From: Bacteroidales bacterium
GTDB lineage: Bacteria > Bacteroidota > Bacteroidia > Bacteroidales > F082
DNA: 64,000 bases
Direction of reading: 5' to 3'
NCBI GenBank assembly: GCA_023229135.1
Contig: JALNZT010000009.1
Location: forward strand, 1 to 64,000
Shown here: positions 34,734 through 43,497 of the stretch, piece after piece
Numbering within the stretch: the first letter of the stretch is position 1
Layout: every line of letters begins with the position of its first letter
Position numbers and translations under genes: made by a program
Notes under the pieces: model-generated
The model's database searches: none
Told to the model about the DNA's origin: nothing
The model's input: the letters and a program-made list of their open reading frames with translations, nothing else

Positions 34734-34760
34734 AAGTAAATGGATTTAACTCTAAAACAA
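34731..34760 (-). promoter_or_regulatory. promoter of the hydrogenase operon
   Basis: Minus strand: TTG (34758-34760), exactly 19 bases, TACTTTTG (34731-34738). Both elements match the Bacteroidetes consensus. The leader to ATG 34665 is about 60 bases. The rest of the 504-base gap to the next gene (34761-35169) has no gene that I can support. Confidence 0.8.
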
Positions 34761-35169
34761 TAGCCAAATAGAATTTAGAATGAATTTAAATTACAATTAC
34801 TCAATGAATGGATATTAGTATAATTTTGACAATGAATGCATTAGAAGCTTTAATCAAATAATTTTCATGCTACAACAGGCTTGTTTAGAATTGTTCTATA
34901 TTTCGCAATACGGTTTTTGCACTACAAATCTTCACGTAAACAGCAATTGCGGGATTTTTGGACGATTCGTTGCATTAAAAAGTTTTGGTTTGTGCATAGA
35001 ATGAGAAAATAATGCAACTATCAAAAGGCAATTGCAGTTTAAGGCAAAAAAAGATTTGCTTCCAAACTATTCAATAGACATCTATTGGATAATCGGATGC
35101 AGACCCAAAGCTGAAATAACGGAGTTTAAAACCAGAACCGCTTTTAAATGGGACTTTTCTAACAACAAC

Positions 35170-36642
35170 TTACTCCTTAACTAATCGTGCCACAGCTGAT
35201 TTTCCATAATTATCACTCAGCCGGATCAGATAAATGCCTGTATCTAAATCTGATATATTTATATTTCTGCAATTACTAATACGCTTTTCGCTTATCAGTT
35301 TCCCTTGTTGATCGAACAGCTCGGCGAATTGCCAGCAATGTTGCTCATCCATTATCTGCACCTGATTCGCGGCAGGATTGGGTGCCAGCAGTACTTTTGT
35401 ACCTGGCGGGGCTGGCAGTTCTATGGTGCTTACAAGCTGACCATTAGCATCATAGCGTACTACTACAACATCGTGCTGCATTTGATCGCCAGGATAATGA
35501 ATAAAATCCCATACCGACATTGATGCTAAAAAGCCACCATCAGCTGTGGGCATGGCTCCCCCACTGCGATATTTTTTTACGCCATCACCATAAACAACCT
35601 GATATTCCAGCTCCAGATTATGGTTTAGTTTATTCGCCATATACCACGAAGGAACCGGGCCGGACTCACTATGTTTTGTCCCCACCAAAAAAATCCCTTC
35701 GTCACTCACGGTCATACTATTATAAAAATCAAGTGTGTCAACTGCTCCAAAGTGGACTAGCGGAAACAGCTCTCCGTTCATACTAAAGGGCTGAAAAGCC
35801 ATATCCATATCAAGAATTGGTGGAGGACTACCTTGAACATAGTAATTGCCCACATAATAAAATGTGGAATCGTTCAATTTACCAAAATTTCTTACATCAA
35901 CCTCCAACTGTCCATCAAGCTCGATTATCGTATCCAATGTAAAATCAGTATTCAGCCTAAACAGGCTATTCATACCGCCGCCCTGGTAGTATTTTTCATC
36001 GACACCTGATTGCACCAGGCCAAAACGATAGATCATGCTGGAATCCGTATAGTGTTGCAGCAGATTTCCTTCCGGATTCATTTCGAGAAAATATAAGTGG
36101 CCGAGTACAGCCGTGTCGGTATTTCCATATCCGCCTGAAATTACAATATTTCCTGCCTGATTGAGTAATGCAGCATAATATTGCTCACTAAACGCTGATG
36201 TACCCGCCAAAGAATCACGAATCAGCCCCAATTCCGCATCAAACCAACGCAAATACAGCTGAAAATCGTTGCTCACCGAATCATAAGCATTACCAAGAGC
36301 CAGATAATTACCATCGGGCAGCGGGATGATTTGAGCCACACGTGTCCCGTAGCCTGCTACCGGATCAAAGTGCAGGCTGTCAATCAGCTCCAGCTCATCA
36401 GAAACCAGATAAGTGATATTGGTGTAATCATAAAAACCATTGATATCATTGGGATGGGTGACCACATGGCCCCTGGCAATCGTAAGCAAAAAGTGTTCAT
36501 CACTTATAGGTGTTAGAAATCCCCCGGCTTCATCCATGCTGGTTTGGATAATGAGCGGGTTAGCCTTTTCTTGCTGGCCAAAAATATTTAAGCAAAAAAT
36601 GAGGCTTGCAATTATTGCTAATAAGTTTCGATAGGATTTCAT
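35170..36642 (-). CDS. T9SS cargo protein with beta-propeller-like body
   Basis: Secreted protein of 490 residues. Signal peptide at the N-terminus (LLAIIASLIFCLNIFGQQ). Body with repeated strands such as LPDGNYLALGNAYDS, NIVISGGYGNTDTA and MPTADGGFLASMSVWDF, like delta-60/quinoprotein-type repeats. C-terminal domain from about residue 410 (LLAPNPAANQVQI to IYLIRLSDNYGKSAVARLVK) is a type IX secretion sorting domain. It would be exported and possibly anchored to the surface. It stands alone. Function unknown. Confidence 0.85.
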   Translation of the reverse strand: MKSYRNLLAIIASLIFCLNIFGQQEKANPLIIQTSMDEAGGFLTPISDEHFLLTIARGHVVTHPNDINGFYDYTNITYLVSDELELIDSLHFDPVAGYGTRVAQIIPLPDGNYLALGNAYDSVSNDFQLYLRWFDAELGLIRDSLAGTSAFSEQYYAALLNQAGNIVISGGYGNTDTAVLGHLYFLEMNPEGNLLQHYTDSSMIYRFGLVQSGVDEKYYQGGGMNSLFRLNTDFTLDTIIELDGQLEVDVRNFGKLNDSTFYYVGNYYVQGSPPPILDMDMAFQPFSMNGELFPLVHFGAVDTLDFYNSMTVSDEGIFLVGTKHSESGPVPSWYMANKLNHNLELEYQVVYGDGVKKYRSGGAMPTADGGFLASMSVWDFIHYPGDQMQHDVVVVRYDANGQLVSTIELPAPPGTKVLLAPNPAANQVQIMDEQHCWQFAELFDQQGKLISEKRISNCRNINISDLDTGIYLIRLSDNYGKSAVARLVKE

Positions 36643-36816
36643 AATACAATGCTTAGAGTAAAGAATAGCTAAATTATCGATTTTTTTTGAATTTTTTACA
36701 ACACTAATGTTAAATATGAGCTCCTAAATTAAAACCTAAGTAGTGCAATTAATTTGGGCAAAAAAAAAACTTTTTGATTTCCCTGTTGTTTACAACGCAT
36801 AACTAAACATAAAAAA

Positions 36817-37353
36817 ATGAAAACAGTATTAATACTCTTACTTAGCATTTTCACGATGGGAATACTCACTGCACAGGAAAAATTTCACGATTTTGTAGTA
36901 AAGGATATTACAGGCGACGACTTTAAACTGGCCGACTTGAAAGGCAAGAAAGTGATGGTAGTTAACACCGCCAGCAAGTGCGGCCTAACGCCTCAGTACG
37001 AAAATTTAGAAGCCTTGTATAAGAAATATGGTGGCGAAGATTTTGTCATTGTTGGTTTTCCAGCCAATAACTTTATGAAACAAGAACCCGGCACCAACGA
37101 AGAAATTGCCAGCTTCTGCAGCATCAATTATGGTGTAACTTTCCCGATGATGTCCAAAATTTCGGTAAAAGGAAAAGATATGCACCCGCTCTATCACTGG
37201 CTCACCGAAAAAGACAAAAATGGTTTTGAAGACAGCAAGGTAAGCTGGAATTTCCAGAAATACCTGATTGATGAGGACGGAAATTTGGTGAAAGTTCTAA
37301 GTCCGCGCACTGATCCGATGGATGAGGAAATAATTGCCTGGATAGAGAAATAG
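36817..37353 (+). CDS. exported glutathione peroxidase family protein
   Basis: Thiol peroxidase of 178 residues. Signal peptide residues 1-19 (VLILLLSIFTMGILTAQ). Catalytic Cys55 in NTASKCGLTPQY; WNFQKYLID supplies the conserved Trp and Asn. The usual FPCNQF loop reads FPANNF, so the Gln of the catalytic tetrad is Asn and the resolving-type Cys is Ala. Such enzymes generally reduce peroxides using thioredoxin. The signal peptide places it in the periplasm. Followed by a strong terminator. Confidence 0.92.
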   Translation: MKTVLILLLSIFTMGILTAQEKFHDFVVKDITGDDFKLADLKGKKVMVVNTASKCGLTPQYENLEALYKKYGGEDFVIVGFPANNFMKQEPGTNEEIASFCSINYGVTFPMMSKISVKGKDMHPLYHWLTEKDKNGFEDSKVSWNFQKYLIDEDGNLVKVLSPRTDPMDEEIIAWIEK

Positions 37354-37388
37354 CGTTTAAACAGTACTAAATTGCTGATGAAGCAGAC

Positions 37389-37425
37389 AAAAAAAGCCGA
37401 CATTTATACGATGTCGGCTTTTTTT
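37389..37425 (+). terminator. terminator after the glutathione peroxidase gene
   Basis: AAAAAAGCCGACAT, loop TTATACG, ATGTCGGCTTTTTTT. Perfect eight-base GC-containing stem plus A/T tract. Confidence 0.92.
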
Positions 37426-37549
37426 GTGAGTCGTTTTACGACCGACTTGCACTTTATTTAGTTTGCTGATCCATAAAAAGTTTCTTTAGATCTGCTTTAT
37501 GCTTTTTCTGATTTATCTGTTCTGACTTTAATTGGTATTCATTTTTTTA

Positions 37550-37571
37550 TACCTTTGTTCACTTTATGAAC
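37550..37571 (+). promoter_or_regulatory. promoter box and operator-like repeat before the OsmC gene
   Basis: TACCTTTG (37550-37557), and starting on its last base GTTCA-CTTTA-TGAAC (37557-37571). A candidate site for the MarR-type regulator encoded three genes downstream. The arrangement parallels the ars operators. ATG is 50 bases downstream. Confidence 0.6.
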
Positions 37572-37620
37572 CATTAATTAAATGAAGTAATATTTTAACA
37601 AACCTATTAAAACAAAAGAC

Positions 37621-38064
37621 ATGAGACCTCCATTAAACATTTCAATCGATTGGACAGAAAAACTGCAATTCACGGCAAGCAATGACAAAACAAATGCAAA
37701 AGTCGCAATCGACATTATTACGCCGGATCAAACACAAGAATATACCGGCACCGGACCAAAGCATGTATTTCTGCAAGGTTTGGCGGGTTGTGCCGGAGGA
37801 GCTATAATTTTCCTCTTAGAAAAAATGAGGGCTGAAATGCCATCAAAATTTGGGATTGATGTGCAGGGAACACTCACAACAGCGCATCCTATGTATTTTG
37901 AAAGCATCGATATGACCTACCGTTTTGAAGGAAAAACCGATGAGAAGATGATAAAAAAGGTCGTAAACCTGACTGAAGAAAAATATTGTGGCCTGACTTA
38001 TATGCTCAGTAAGATGGCTAAGATCAATATTTTGATAAAACTGAATGGCAATACAATTGAATGA
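37621..38064 (+). CDS. OsmC family peroxiredoxin-like protein
   Basis: Protein of 147 residues with the OsmC/Ohr fold. Cys pair: LAGCAGGAIIFLLEKMRAEM in the first helix and EEKYCGLTYMLSKMAKINIL in the second. The family reduces organic hydroperoxides or acts on thiols. ATG 37621 lies downstream of an operator-like repeat. The DUF2141 gene follows 30 bases later; a MarR gene closes the group. MarR plus OsmC proximity is a known peroxide-response arrangement, which supports the regulatory idea. Confidence 0.9.
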   Translation: MRPPLNISIDWTEKLQFTASNDKTNAKVAIDIITPDQTQEYTGTGPKHVFLQGLAGCAGGAIIFLLEKMRAEMPSKFGIDVQGTLTTAHPMYFESIDMTYRFEGKTDEKMIKKVVNLTEEKYCGLTYMLSKMAKINILIKLNGNTIE

Positions 38065-38094
38065 TGATCAGGTTTTTAAATTGAGACCAGAGAT

Positions 38095-38517
38095 ATGTAC
38101 ACCTTAGTCCTATATTTTTCGCTAGCTGCAGCTTTCGTTTCCAACGAAAACCCACAATTGACAATTCATATCCAAAATATTAAAGCCCTTGAAGGCGATA
38201 TTAGAATTGGCGTTTTTAACACAAGCGAAGATTTTTTAAAACAAGGATTTACTTTTAAAAAGTATAAAACTGCTGTCAGAAATACCACGGAAACCATTGT
38301 CATTGAGGATTTACCAAAAGGCGAATACGCATTTATGTTGTATCACGACAAAAATGCTGATGCAGAAATGAACCGCAATATACTTGGAATTCCTAAAGAA
38401 GCTTTTGCATTTTCAAATAATGTGAGACCTAAATTTGCGAAACCCACTTTTGAAGATTGTAAGTTTTTTTTGGAAGATGACCTTGTGCTGGAAGTTAGCC
38501 TGGGTTTTTTTAAATAA
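38095..38517 (+). CDS. DUF2141 family exported protein
   Basis: Protein of 140 residues with the signature of the DUF2141 family: LTIHIQNIKALEGDIRIGVF, LPKGEYAFMLYHDKNADAEM and NILGIPKEAFAFSNNVRPKF. A short N-terminal hydrophobic segment (LVLYFSLAAAFVS) acts as signal peptide. The fold is a secreted beta-sandwich of unknown role. 30 bases after osmC and probably in the same transcript. Confidence 0.88.
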   Translation: MYTLVLYFSLAAAFVSNENPQLTIHIQNIKALEGDIRIGVFNTSEDFLKQGFTFKKYKTAVRNTTETIVIEDLPKGEYAFMLYHDKNADAEMNRNILGIPKEAFAFSNNVRPKFAKPTFEDCKFFLEDDLVLEVSLGFFK

Positions 38518-38596
38518 AAAGCTAACTATTTCAAAAAATCCCAAATTAAACCTAATCTGTACCGCTAATTTTTCATAATTATCAACACATACTTAT

Positions 38597-39046
38597 ATGC
38601 TAAATAATACCGAGCTCAAAAAACTCTTGTTGGCTGTTCCGATCAAGATATGCCGAAACATGGACCATCAGTTGGTAAAGTCAATTTTGAAAGCGCTGAA
38701 AATAAATATTTCACAACAGCATTTTATGATTTTGAAGTTGCTGGAAACTTATGAACACCTTTACGTTAGCGAGTTTGTGGAGAAGCTGAATATCACAAAG
38801 CCTCAAATGACCTCCTTATTGGATAAACTGATTGAATTGGGATATATAGATCGTGTTTATGATAAAAACGATAGAAGAAAATTATATATTTCCGCCACTT
38901 CATCTGGTGATAAATTGACTAAAAAAATCAATGAAGCTATTGATATACAGTTAGATAATCACTTGGTGGAATTAAACCAAGAAGAGTTAACTGCTTTAGA
39001 AAACGGTTTAAAGGTGCTTCAAAAATTGTGTAAGAATTGTAATTAG
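38597..39046 (+). CDS. MarR family transcriptional regulator
   Basis: Winged-helix regulator of 149 residues. DNA-binding region: LYVSEFVEKLNITKPQMTSL, LDKLIELGYIDRVYDKNDRR, KLYISATSSG (wing). A C-terminal dimerisation helix ends in CKNCN. The cysteines might sense oxidation. It is 79 bases downstream of DUF2141 and may control its own operon through the repeat at 37557. Confidence 0.88.
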   Translation: MLNNTELKKLLLAVPIKICRNMDHQLVKSILKALKINISQQHFMILKLLETYEHLYVSEFVEKLNITKPQMTSLLDKLIELGYIDRVYDKNDRRKLYISATSSGDKLTKKINEAIDIQLDNHLVELNQEELTALENGLKVLQKLCKNCN

Positions 39047-39056
39047 CTTTTGTATG

Positions 39057-39103
39057 TTTTTTTACACCCCAAGGGTTTCAAAAACCCTTGGGGTGTAAAA
39101 AAA
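39057..39103. terminator. strong bidirectional terminator
   Basis: Perfect 22-base stem TTTTTTTACACCCCAAGGG with TTT, a 3-base loop and the complement, with T tracts on both sides. It ends the marR transcript and can also act on the opposite strand. Confidence 0.92.
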
Positions 39104-39120
39104 TAAACCATCATAAAACG

Positions 39121-39202
39121 AAGTCCGGAGGACTTGCCCAATAATAACGTCCGGATTTATCCGGGTGCAGCAAGCTAAGTACACACAAACCTCAGAGAGG
39201 TT
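39121..39202. repeat. cluster of three short hairpins
   Basis: AAGTCC-GGA-GGACTT (39121-39135), CCGGAT-TT-ATCCGG (39151-39164) and AACCTC-AGA-GAGGTT (39188-39202) within 82 bases, spaced about 16-24 bases apart. Not a terminator (no T tracts); possibly an unprocessed structured RNA or mobile palindrome remnant. The rest of the spacer is featureless. Confidence 0.5.
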
Positions 39203-39314
39203 TCCCCGCTTTAAGTCTGTGACTAAATTGCTTCAAACCCTATTGCAAAGCTACCGCAGTTCAATAGTATGAACGCAAATCCTCTTCAAGGCTATGTTTT
39301 TATTTGTGTAATGC

Positions 39315-41000
39315 TTAATTATTTTCAAAAACCAACTCACCCGAAACACTCAACGTAACCACCTTTGCTTCTTTGAGTTGCTGCTCATTGGCCTGCATAA
39401 TATCCTGATCCAGTATCACAAAATCAGCTGCTTTTCCCGCTTCAATACTTCCTTTTTCGGCTTCTTCAAAGCTGCCTTTGGCTGCCCACAAAGTAATGGA
39501 ACGCAGCGCATCCTCGCGCGAAAGGGCATTTTCCATCTGGAAACCTCCTGCCGGATAGCCTTCTTCATTCTTTCTAATCACAGCGGAGTAAAAAGTTTTC
39601 AACGGATCAATACTTTCGATTGGAAAGTCGGTACCGTTAACGAGCCAGCCATTTTGGTCCAACAACTGCTGCTGGGCATAAGCCGTTTTTGTGCGCTCCG
39701 CTCCTATCCTGGCCGGCACCCACAACATATCCGAAGTGGCATGCGTGCTTTGGATGGACGGGATGATATTGTATTCACCAAATACCTTAAAGTCATCTGG
39801 ATGAACAATTTGAGCATGTTCTATCCGCCAACGGCGATCATTGTCTTTGGGCAAAAATTTACTAAACAATTCTAAAACATAACGGTTTCCGCCGTCGCCA
39901 ATAGCATGCATATTTACCTGAAAACCAGCCTCGAAAGCTTGCATGCAAATCCCTTCATAAAATTCATCTGAAAAAAGCTTTAATCCCGAATTCTCCGGAT
40001 CATCACTATAAGGCTCAATCAACAATGCACCTCTGGAACCCAAGGCACCATCGGCATACAATTTAACGGCAGTAACGGAAAGTCTTTCGCTAAAATAAGG
40101 CCCTTGCGGAAGAAAATGTGCCAGCGTTTTTTCATCAGGATCAAGCATGGCATTGATCTTCATTTTGAGCGAACCGGCTTGTTGAAGGCTGTCAATCAAC
40201 TGGATTTTATCTACCGGAAGTCCGGCATCAACCACACCTGATAGCCCAACAGCAAAGCAGGCATCCTGAGCAGCCATCAAAGCTTCCTTTTTTTCAGCCT
40301 CAGTCAGCGGTGGAATCAAGGCTTTTATCGCATCGCCGGCAATATCTATTAATATTCCGCTGGGTTTGCCATTATCCAAAAGCTGTACCTCTCCGCCTTC
40401 TATTGTTGTATTGGCATTGATTTCAGCAGCTTCCATTGCTGCATTGCTGGCCAAAAATGCGTGTCCATCTACTCGTATCAGGAAAATTTTCTTGCCGGGG
40501 AAATGTTCTTCTAACAGACGGTTGTCAGGAAACTGCTTGTCAGCCCAACGGTTTTGATCCCAACCGCGACCTAAAATCCAGTCGCCGGGATGGGCCTCGT
40601 GGTGTGCTTTCAGGCGTTGAATTACTTCATCAAACGACTTGCTTCCGGCCAATTCAGCATACCTGACGAGATTTTCGCCAAAGCCAAAAAAGTGACAATG
40701 GCCATCAATAAAACCGGGATAAACAGCTTTGCCTTCAGCGTCAATTGTTTGATCTGCTTCATAGTTTTTTAAAATTTCTTCCGTAGTTCCAATGGCAATA
40801 AATCGGCCATCTGCTACGGCAAAAGCCTGATCTATAGAGAAAACACTATCAACTGTATAAACAATTCCGTTGGTTAAAATCAGGTCTGCTTTTTGTTTGG
40901 GAGCTTGGCAGGATGTCATAATAGTTGCGCTTATTAGTGCAGCAAAAATCAATAAATTCAGGTATTTGCTACGGGTTTTTGTGTTAGTTCTCGGATTCAT
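39315..41000 (-). CDS. Amidohydrolase family lipoprotein (YtcJ-like)
   Basis: Protein of 561 residues of the amidohydrolase_3 type. A lipobox (SATIMTSC) near residue 30 indicates a lipoprotein. Metal site: FIDGHCHFFGFGENLVRYAE; later NMHAIGDGGN and the region WRIEHAQIVHPDDF. C-terminal NGTDFPIESIDPLKTFYSAV and GKAADFVILDQDI are also family features. Members hydrolyse diverse amide or ester substrates; the substrate is unknown. Promoter box TAATTTTG lies at 41020-41027 on the minus strand. Confidence 0.88.
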   Translation of the reverse strand: MNPRTNTKTRSKYLNLLIFAALISATIMTSCQAPKQKADLILTNGIVYTVDSVFSIDQAFAVADGRFIAIGTTEEILKNYEADQTIDAEGKAVYPGFIDGHCHFFGFGENLVRYAELAGSKSFDEVIQRLKAHHEAHPGDWILGRGWDQNRWADKQFPDNRLLEEHFPGKKIFLIRVDGHAFLASNAAMEAAEINANTTIEGGEVQLLDNGKPSGILIDIAGDAIKALIPPLTEAEKKEALMAAQDACFAVGLSGVVDAGLPVDKIQLIDSLQQAGSLKMKINAMLDPDEKTLAHFLPQGPYFSERLSVTAVKLYADGALGSRGALLIEPYSDDPENSGLKLFSDEFYEGICMQAFEAGFQVNMHAIGDGGNRYVLELFSKFLPKDNDRRWRIEHAQIVHPDDFKVFGEYNIIPSIQSTHATSDMLWVPARIGAERTKTAYAQQQLLDQNGWLVNGTDFPIESIDPLKTFYSAVIRKNEEGYPAGGFQMENALSREDALRSITLWAAKGSFEEAEKGSIEAGKAADFVILDQDIMQANEQQLKEAKVVTLSVSGELVFENN

Positions 41001-41019
41001 AAAGTTTGATTGTAAGCAT

Positions 41020-41027
41020 CAAAATTA
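41020..41027 (-). promoter_or_regulatory. -7 promoter box of the amidohydrolase gene
   Basis: Minus strand TAATTTTG, with TTG 21 bases upstream (41049-41051). The start codon follows after about 20 bases, giving a very short leader. Confidence 0.6.
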
Positions 41028-41219
41028 CAAAATTCAAGCTTATACATTCAAAAAAATACTTGACAAATTTTAATAGACAGGCTAAATCCTTTTTTGATGT
41101 GGGAAAGATTCTTTTTTATCTACATTTTTTCAGCAAAAAGTCTGAACAAAGACAACTTTGTGGATACATCCCATCAGGCAAAACAGACAAATCATTAAAC
41201 CATCAAAGGAAATTGTCAT

Positions 41220-41275
41220 CATCGAATTGCGCGGATTAAGCGAATTTCAATTCGTACAATTAGTTTAATTCGATG
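41220..41275. repeat. palindromic dispersed repeat, copy 1
   Basis: CATCGAATTGCGCGGATTAA, GCGAATTTCAATTCG, then AGTTTAATTCGATG. The ends CATCGAATT/AATTCGATG pair with each other; the core CGAATTTCAATTCG pairs internally. Confidence 0.75.
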
Positions 41276-41283
41276 AAGGAAAT

Positions 41284-41328
41284 TGAAATCTGGTAACATA
41301 AACACCCGTAACAAATTATCATCGAATT
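41284..41328. repeat. 45-base direct repeat, copy A
   Basis: Starts TGAAATCTGGTAACATAAAC and ends ATCATCGAATT; identical to the copy at 41452-41496, 168 bases away. It leads into a palindromic copy. Confidence 0.85.
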
Positions 41329-41372
41329 GCACGGATTAAACGAATTTTCATTCGTTCAATTCGTTTAATTCG
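41320..41372. repeat. palindromic dispersed repeat, copy 2
   Basis: CATCGAATTGCACGGATTAAA followed by GAATTTTCATTCG and GTTTAATTCG; the closing GATG is lost and replaced by CATGCC. Confidence 0.7.
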
Positions 41373-41451
41373 CATGCCCCGTAAGGAGGTTTATCCTGTG
41401 AAATGCAAAGTATATTTACCAAGTCACAACCGCATCGGGGATGAAGTAAAC

Positions 41452-41496
41452 TGAAATCTGGTAACATAAACACCCGTAACAAATTATCATCGAATT
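41452..41496. repeat. 45-base direct repeat, copy B
   Basis: Identical to the copy at 41284-41328. It shows the array grew by duplication of a unit of the 45-base segment plus the palindrome. Confidence 0.85.
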
Positions 41497-41551
41497 ACGC
41501 GGATTATCCCGCACGTGCGGGATTAATTCGATCAATTCGTTTAATTCGATG
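41488..41551. repeat. palindromic dispersed repeat, copy 3, with nested palindrome
   Basis: Same frame as the other copies, but interrupted at 41506-41523 by ATCCCGCACGTGCGGGAT, a perfect 18-base palindrome. Together copies 1-3 fill most of the 674-base gap 41001-41674; 41552-41674 contains no gene. Confidence 0.7.
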
Positions 41552-41674
41552 AAAAAAAACACGAATGACAAGAAATAATTGAATTATCATACAACGAATA
41601 TTGGGTATGCCATAGAGTTACATAAACACCAAAGTCAATGTTCGAGCTTTTTACTGACTATATCTATGATTGAT

Positions 41675-42448
41675 TTATTCATTTCCTAAAACAGACGAAA
41701 TCGGTGGGTAATCCATCTCAAAATACTCCTGCAATTTTCCACTTTTAAGCAATTCATCGGGCGTTCCGCTGAGCATGGGTTTTTCGGGCGACATCAGCCA
41801 GAGCTTATCTACCTGACGCATAATCATATCCAGGTCGTGCGAACTAAAAAGGATGGTTTTATTATAATCTTTAGCCAGCTTCTTCAACAACTGAATCAAG
41901 GCAATTTTGCTCGGATAATCCAAAAAAGCGGAAGGTTCATCAAGTAAAATCAAGGGCGTATCTTGTGCTAAAGCCTTAGCTATCATTACCTTTTGTCGCT
42001 CTCCATCGCTCAGACTTTGCATCAACCTATCAGCCAAAACGGCAGCACCAGTGAGTTCAAGACTTCGACTAATAATTATTTTGTCTTCTTGGTTTAATCG
42101 CGCCCACAATCCGGTATAAGGATAACGCCCCGAAGCCACTACATCATAAACTTTCATAAAGTTTTCGCCCACCCGATCTGTCAGCACGATACTTAATAAT
42201 CCGGCTTTATGGCGGGCAGATAAATTGGCAATATCTTTCCCGTCAATAAAAACCTGGCCTTGCAACGGCTTTAAATTTGATGAAATAACCCGAAACAAAG
42301 TTGTTTTTCCGGCACCATTGGGTCCTGTAAGCGCAACCAATTCGCCCGTATTCAGGCTTACGGAAATGGCTGGCATAAGGGGTTTTGCCAACTTTTTTGA
42401 AGTAGCATATCCAATTAAAAGCTGTTGAAGTTCAAGCATTTTTTTCAT
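41675..42448 (-). CDS. ABC transporter ATP-binding protein (BtuD/FecE type)
   Basis: ATPase of 257 residues. Walker A GPNGAGKTTLFRV, signature LSDGERQKVMIAKALAQD, Walker B LILLDEPSAFLD, H-loop SSHD. It powers the FecCD permease encoded immediately upstream, with which it overlaps by four bases (ATGA). Substrate type (iron-siderophore, heme or cobalamin) cannot be fixed from the sequence. First residue choice: M1 (MKKMLELQQLL) or M4. Confidence 0.9.
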   Translation of the reverse strand: MKKMLELQQLLIGYATSKKLAKPLMPAISVSLNTGELVALTGPNGAGKTTLFRVISSNLKPLQGQVFIDGKDIANLSARHKAGLLSIVLTDRVGENFMKVYDVVASGRYPYTGLWARLNQEDKIIISRSLELTGAAVLADRLMQSLSDGERQKVMIAKALAQDTPLILLDEPSAFLDYPSKIALIQLLKKLAKDYNKTILFSSHDLDMIMRQVDKLWLMSPEKPMLSGTPDELLKSGKLQEYFEMDYPPISSVLGNE

Positions 42449-43488
42449 GATTCAAAAGCAGATTGCTTGTGTTGGCGTAGCATCACCCAAATTACAAAAG
42501 GTGCGCCAATGAGTGAGGTGATTGAGTTGATGGGTAGGTTGCCTTCCAATCCCGGCAAGCGGGCAATCAGGTTACAAAACAAAGCCAAAACAGCTCCTGA
42601 TAAGATACTGGCAGGAATTAGCAGACGGTGATCGCTGGTTTTAAATAAGTTACGGGCAATATGTGGCACCGCCAGCCCGATAAAAGCAATAGGCCCGGCA
42701 TAAGCCGTGATGATTGCCGTGAGGTAGCCTGCAAGCAAAAGAATTAGGTTTGTATGTAATTTTGTATTTAAGCCCAGATTTTCTGCATAACGATTACCTA
42801 ATAGCATCATATTAAGTGGTTTAGACAGAAATAAGGCAGCGAAAAGTCCCACCAAAATTGCAGCACTAAAAAACGGCAGTTGCGCACTTCCAACACCGGA
42901 AAAAGTGCCCATTCCCCAAATCACAAATGCCTGTATATCTTCCTTTTGGCTGTAAAAGCGCAGCAAACCGGTAAGCGATCCGGTGAGGTAGGCAATCATG
43001 ATTCCAATGATCAACAAAGTAACTACCTGCTTGATGCGTGCACTCATTAGCAGCAGAAAAAACAGCACCACCAAGGCACCTGTAAAAGCTGCTGCGCTTA
43101 CACCTAAAGTACTTATCCAACCTAAACTTACGACAGCCTGTCCCGAAAAACTGCCTGCCACAAAAAGCAGCAGCGCAACACCCAAGCTGGCTCCCGAACT
43201 GATTCCAAGGATGGAAGGGTCGGCCAATGGATTGCGAAAGAGTGTTTGCATCAACAAGCCTGCAACAGCTAAGCCTGCACCAGCTAAAATTGCTACAATT
43301 GCTTGTGGAAATCTATATTCGTACAGAATAATTAAACTGCTGGAATCCAAGTTTGTGGTACGCCCTAAAAGCGCATAAAGTACTTCTTTTGAATCGATTG
43401 CCACAGAGCCCAGAAAGAGATTTAAGAACAAGAGTAAAACCCCTGAAATCAGTAAAAAAACCAATGAAATTACTGTTCGCTTTCGCAT
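42445..43488 (-). CDS. FecCD family ABC permease
   Basis: Integral membrane permease of 347 residues with about ten helices. Signatures: LLMQTLFRNPLADPSILGIS (binding-protein contact region, residues about 75-100), LLLLAGYLTAIITAYAGPIA and FIGLAVPHIARNLFKTSDHR (EAA-like coupling loop near the C-terminus). Such permeases import iron complexes, heme or B12. It is 9 bases after the substrate-binding protein gene and overlaps the ATPase gene by 4 bases. Confidence 0.92.
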   Translation of the reverse strand: MRKRTVISLVFLLISGVLLLFLNLFLGSVAIDSKEVLYALLGRTTNLDSSSLIILYEYRFPQAIVAILAGAGLAVAGLLMQTLFRNPLADPSILGISSGASLGVALLLFVAGSFSGQAVVSLGWISTLGVSAAAFTGALVVLFFLLLMSARIKQVVTLLIIGIMIAYLTGSLTGLLRFYSQKEDIQAFVIWGMGTFSGVGSAQLPFFSAAILVGLFAALFLSKPLNMMLLGNRYAENLGLNTKLHTNLILLLAGYLTAIITAYAGPIAFIGLAVPHIARNLFKTSDHRLLIPASILSGAVLALFCNLIARLPGLEGNLPINSITSLIGAPFVIWVMLRQHKQSAFES

Positions 43489-43497
43489 GTTATGCTT

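Noticed and set aside
41220..41551. CRISPR array in the repeat-rich spacer
   Set aside because: The repeats are palindromic, of unequal spacing and too few; there is no regular spacer length and no cas gene.
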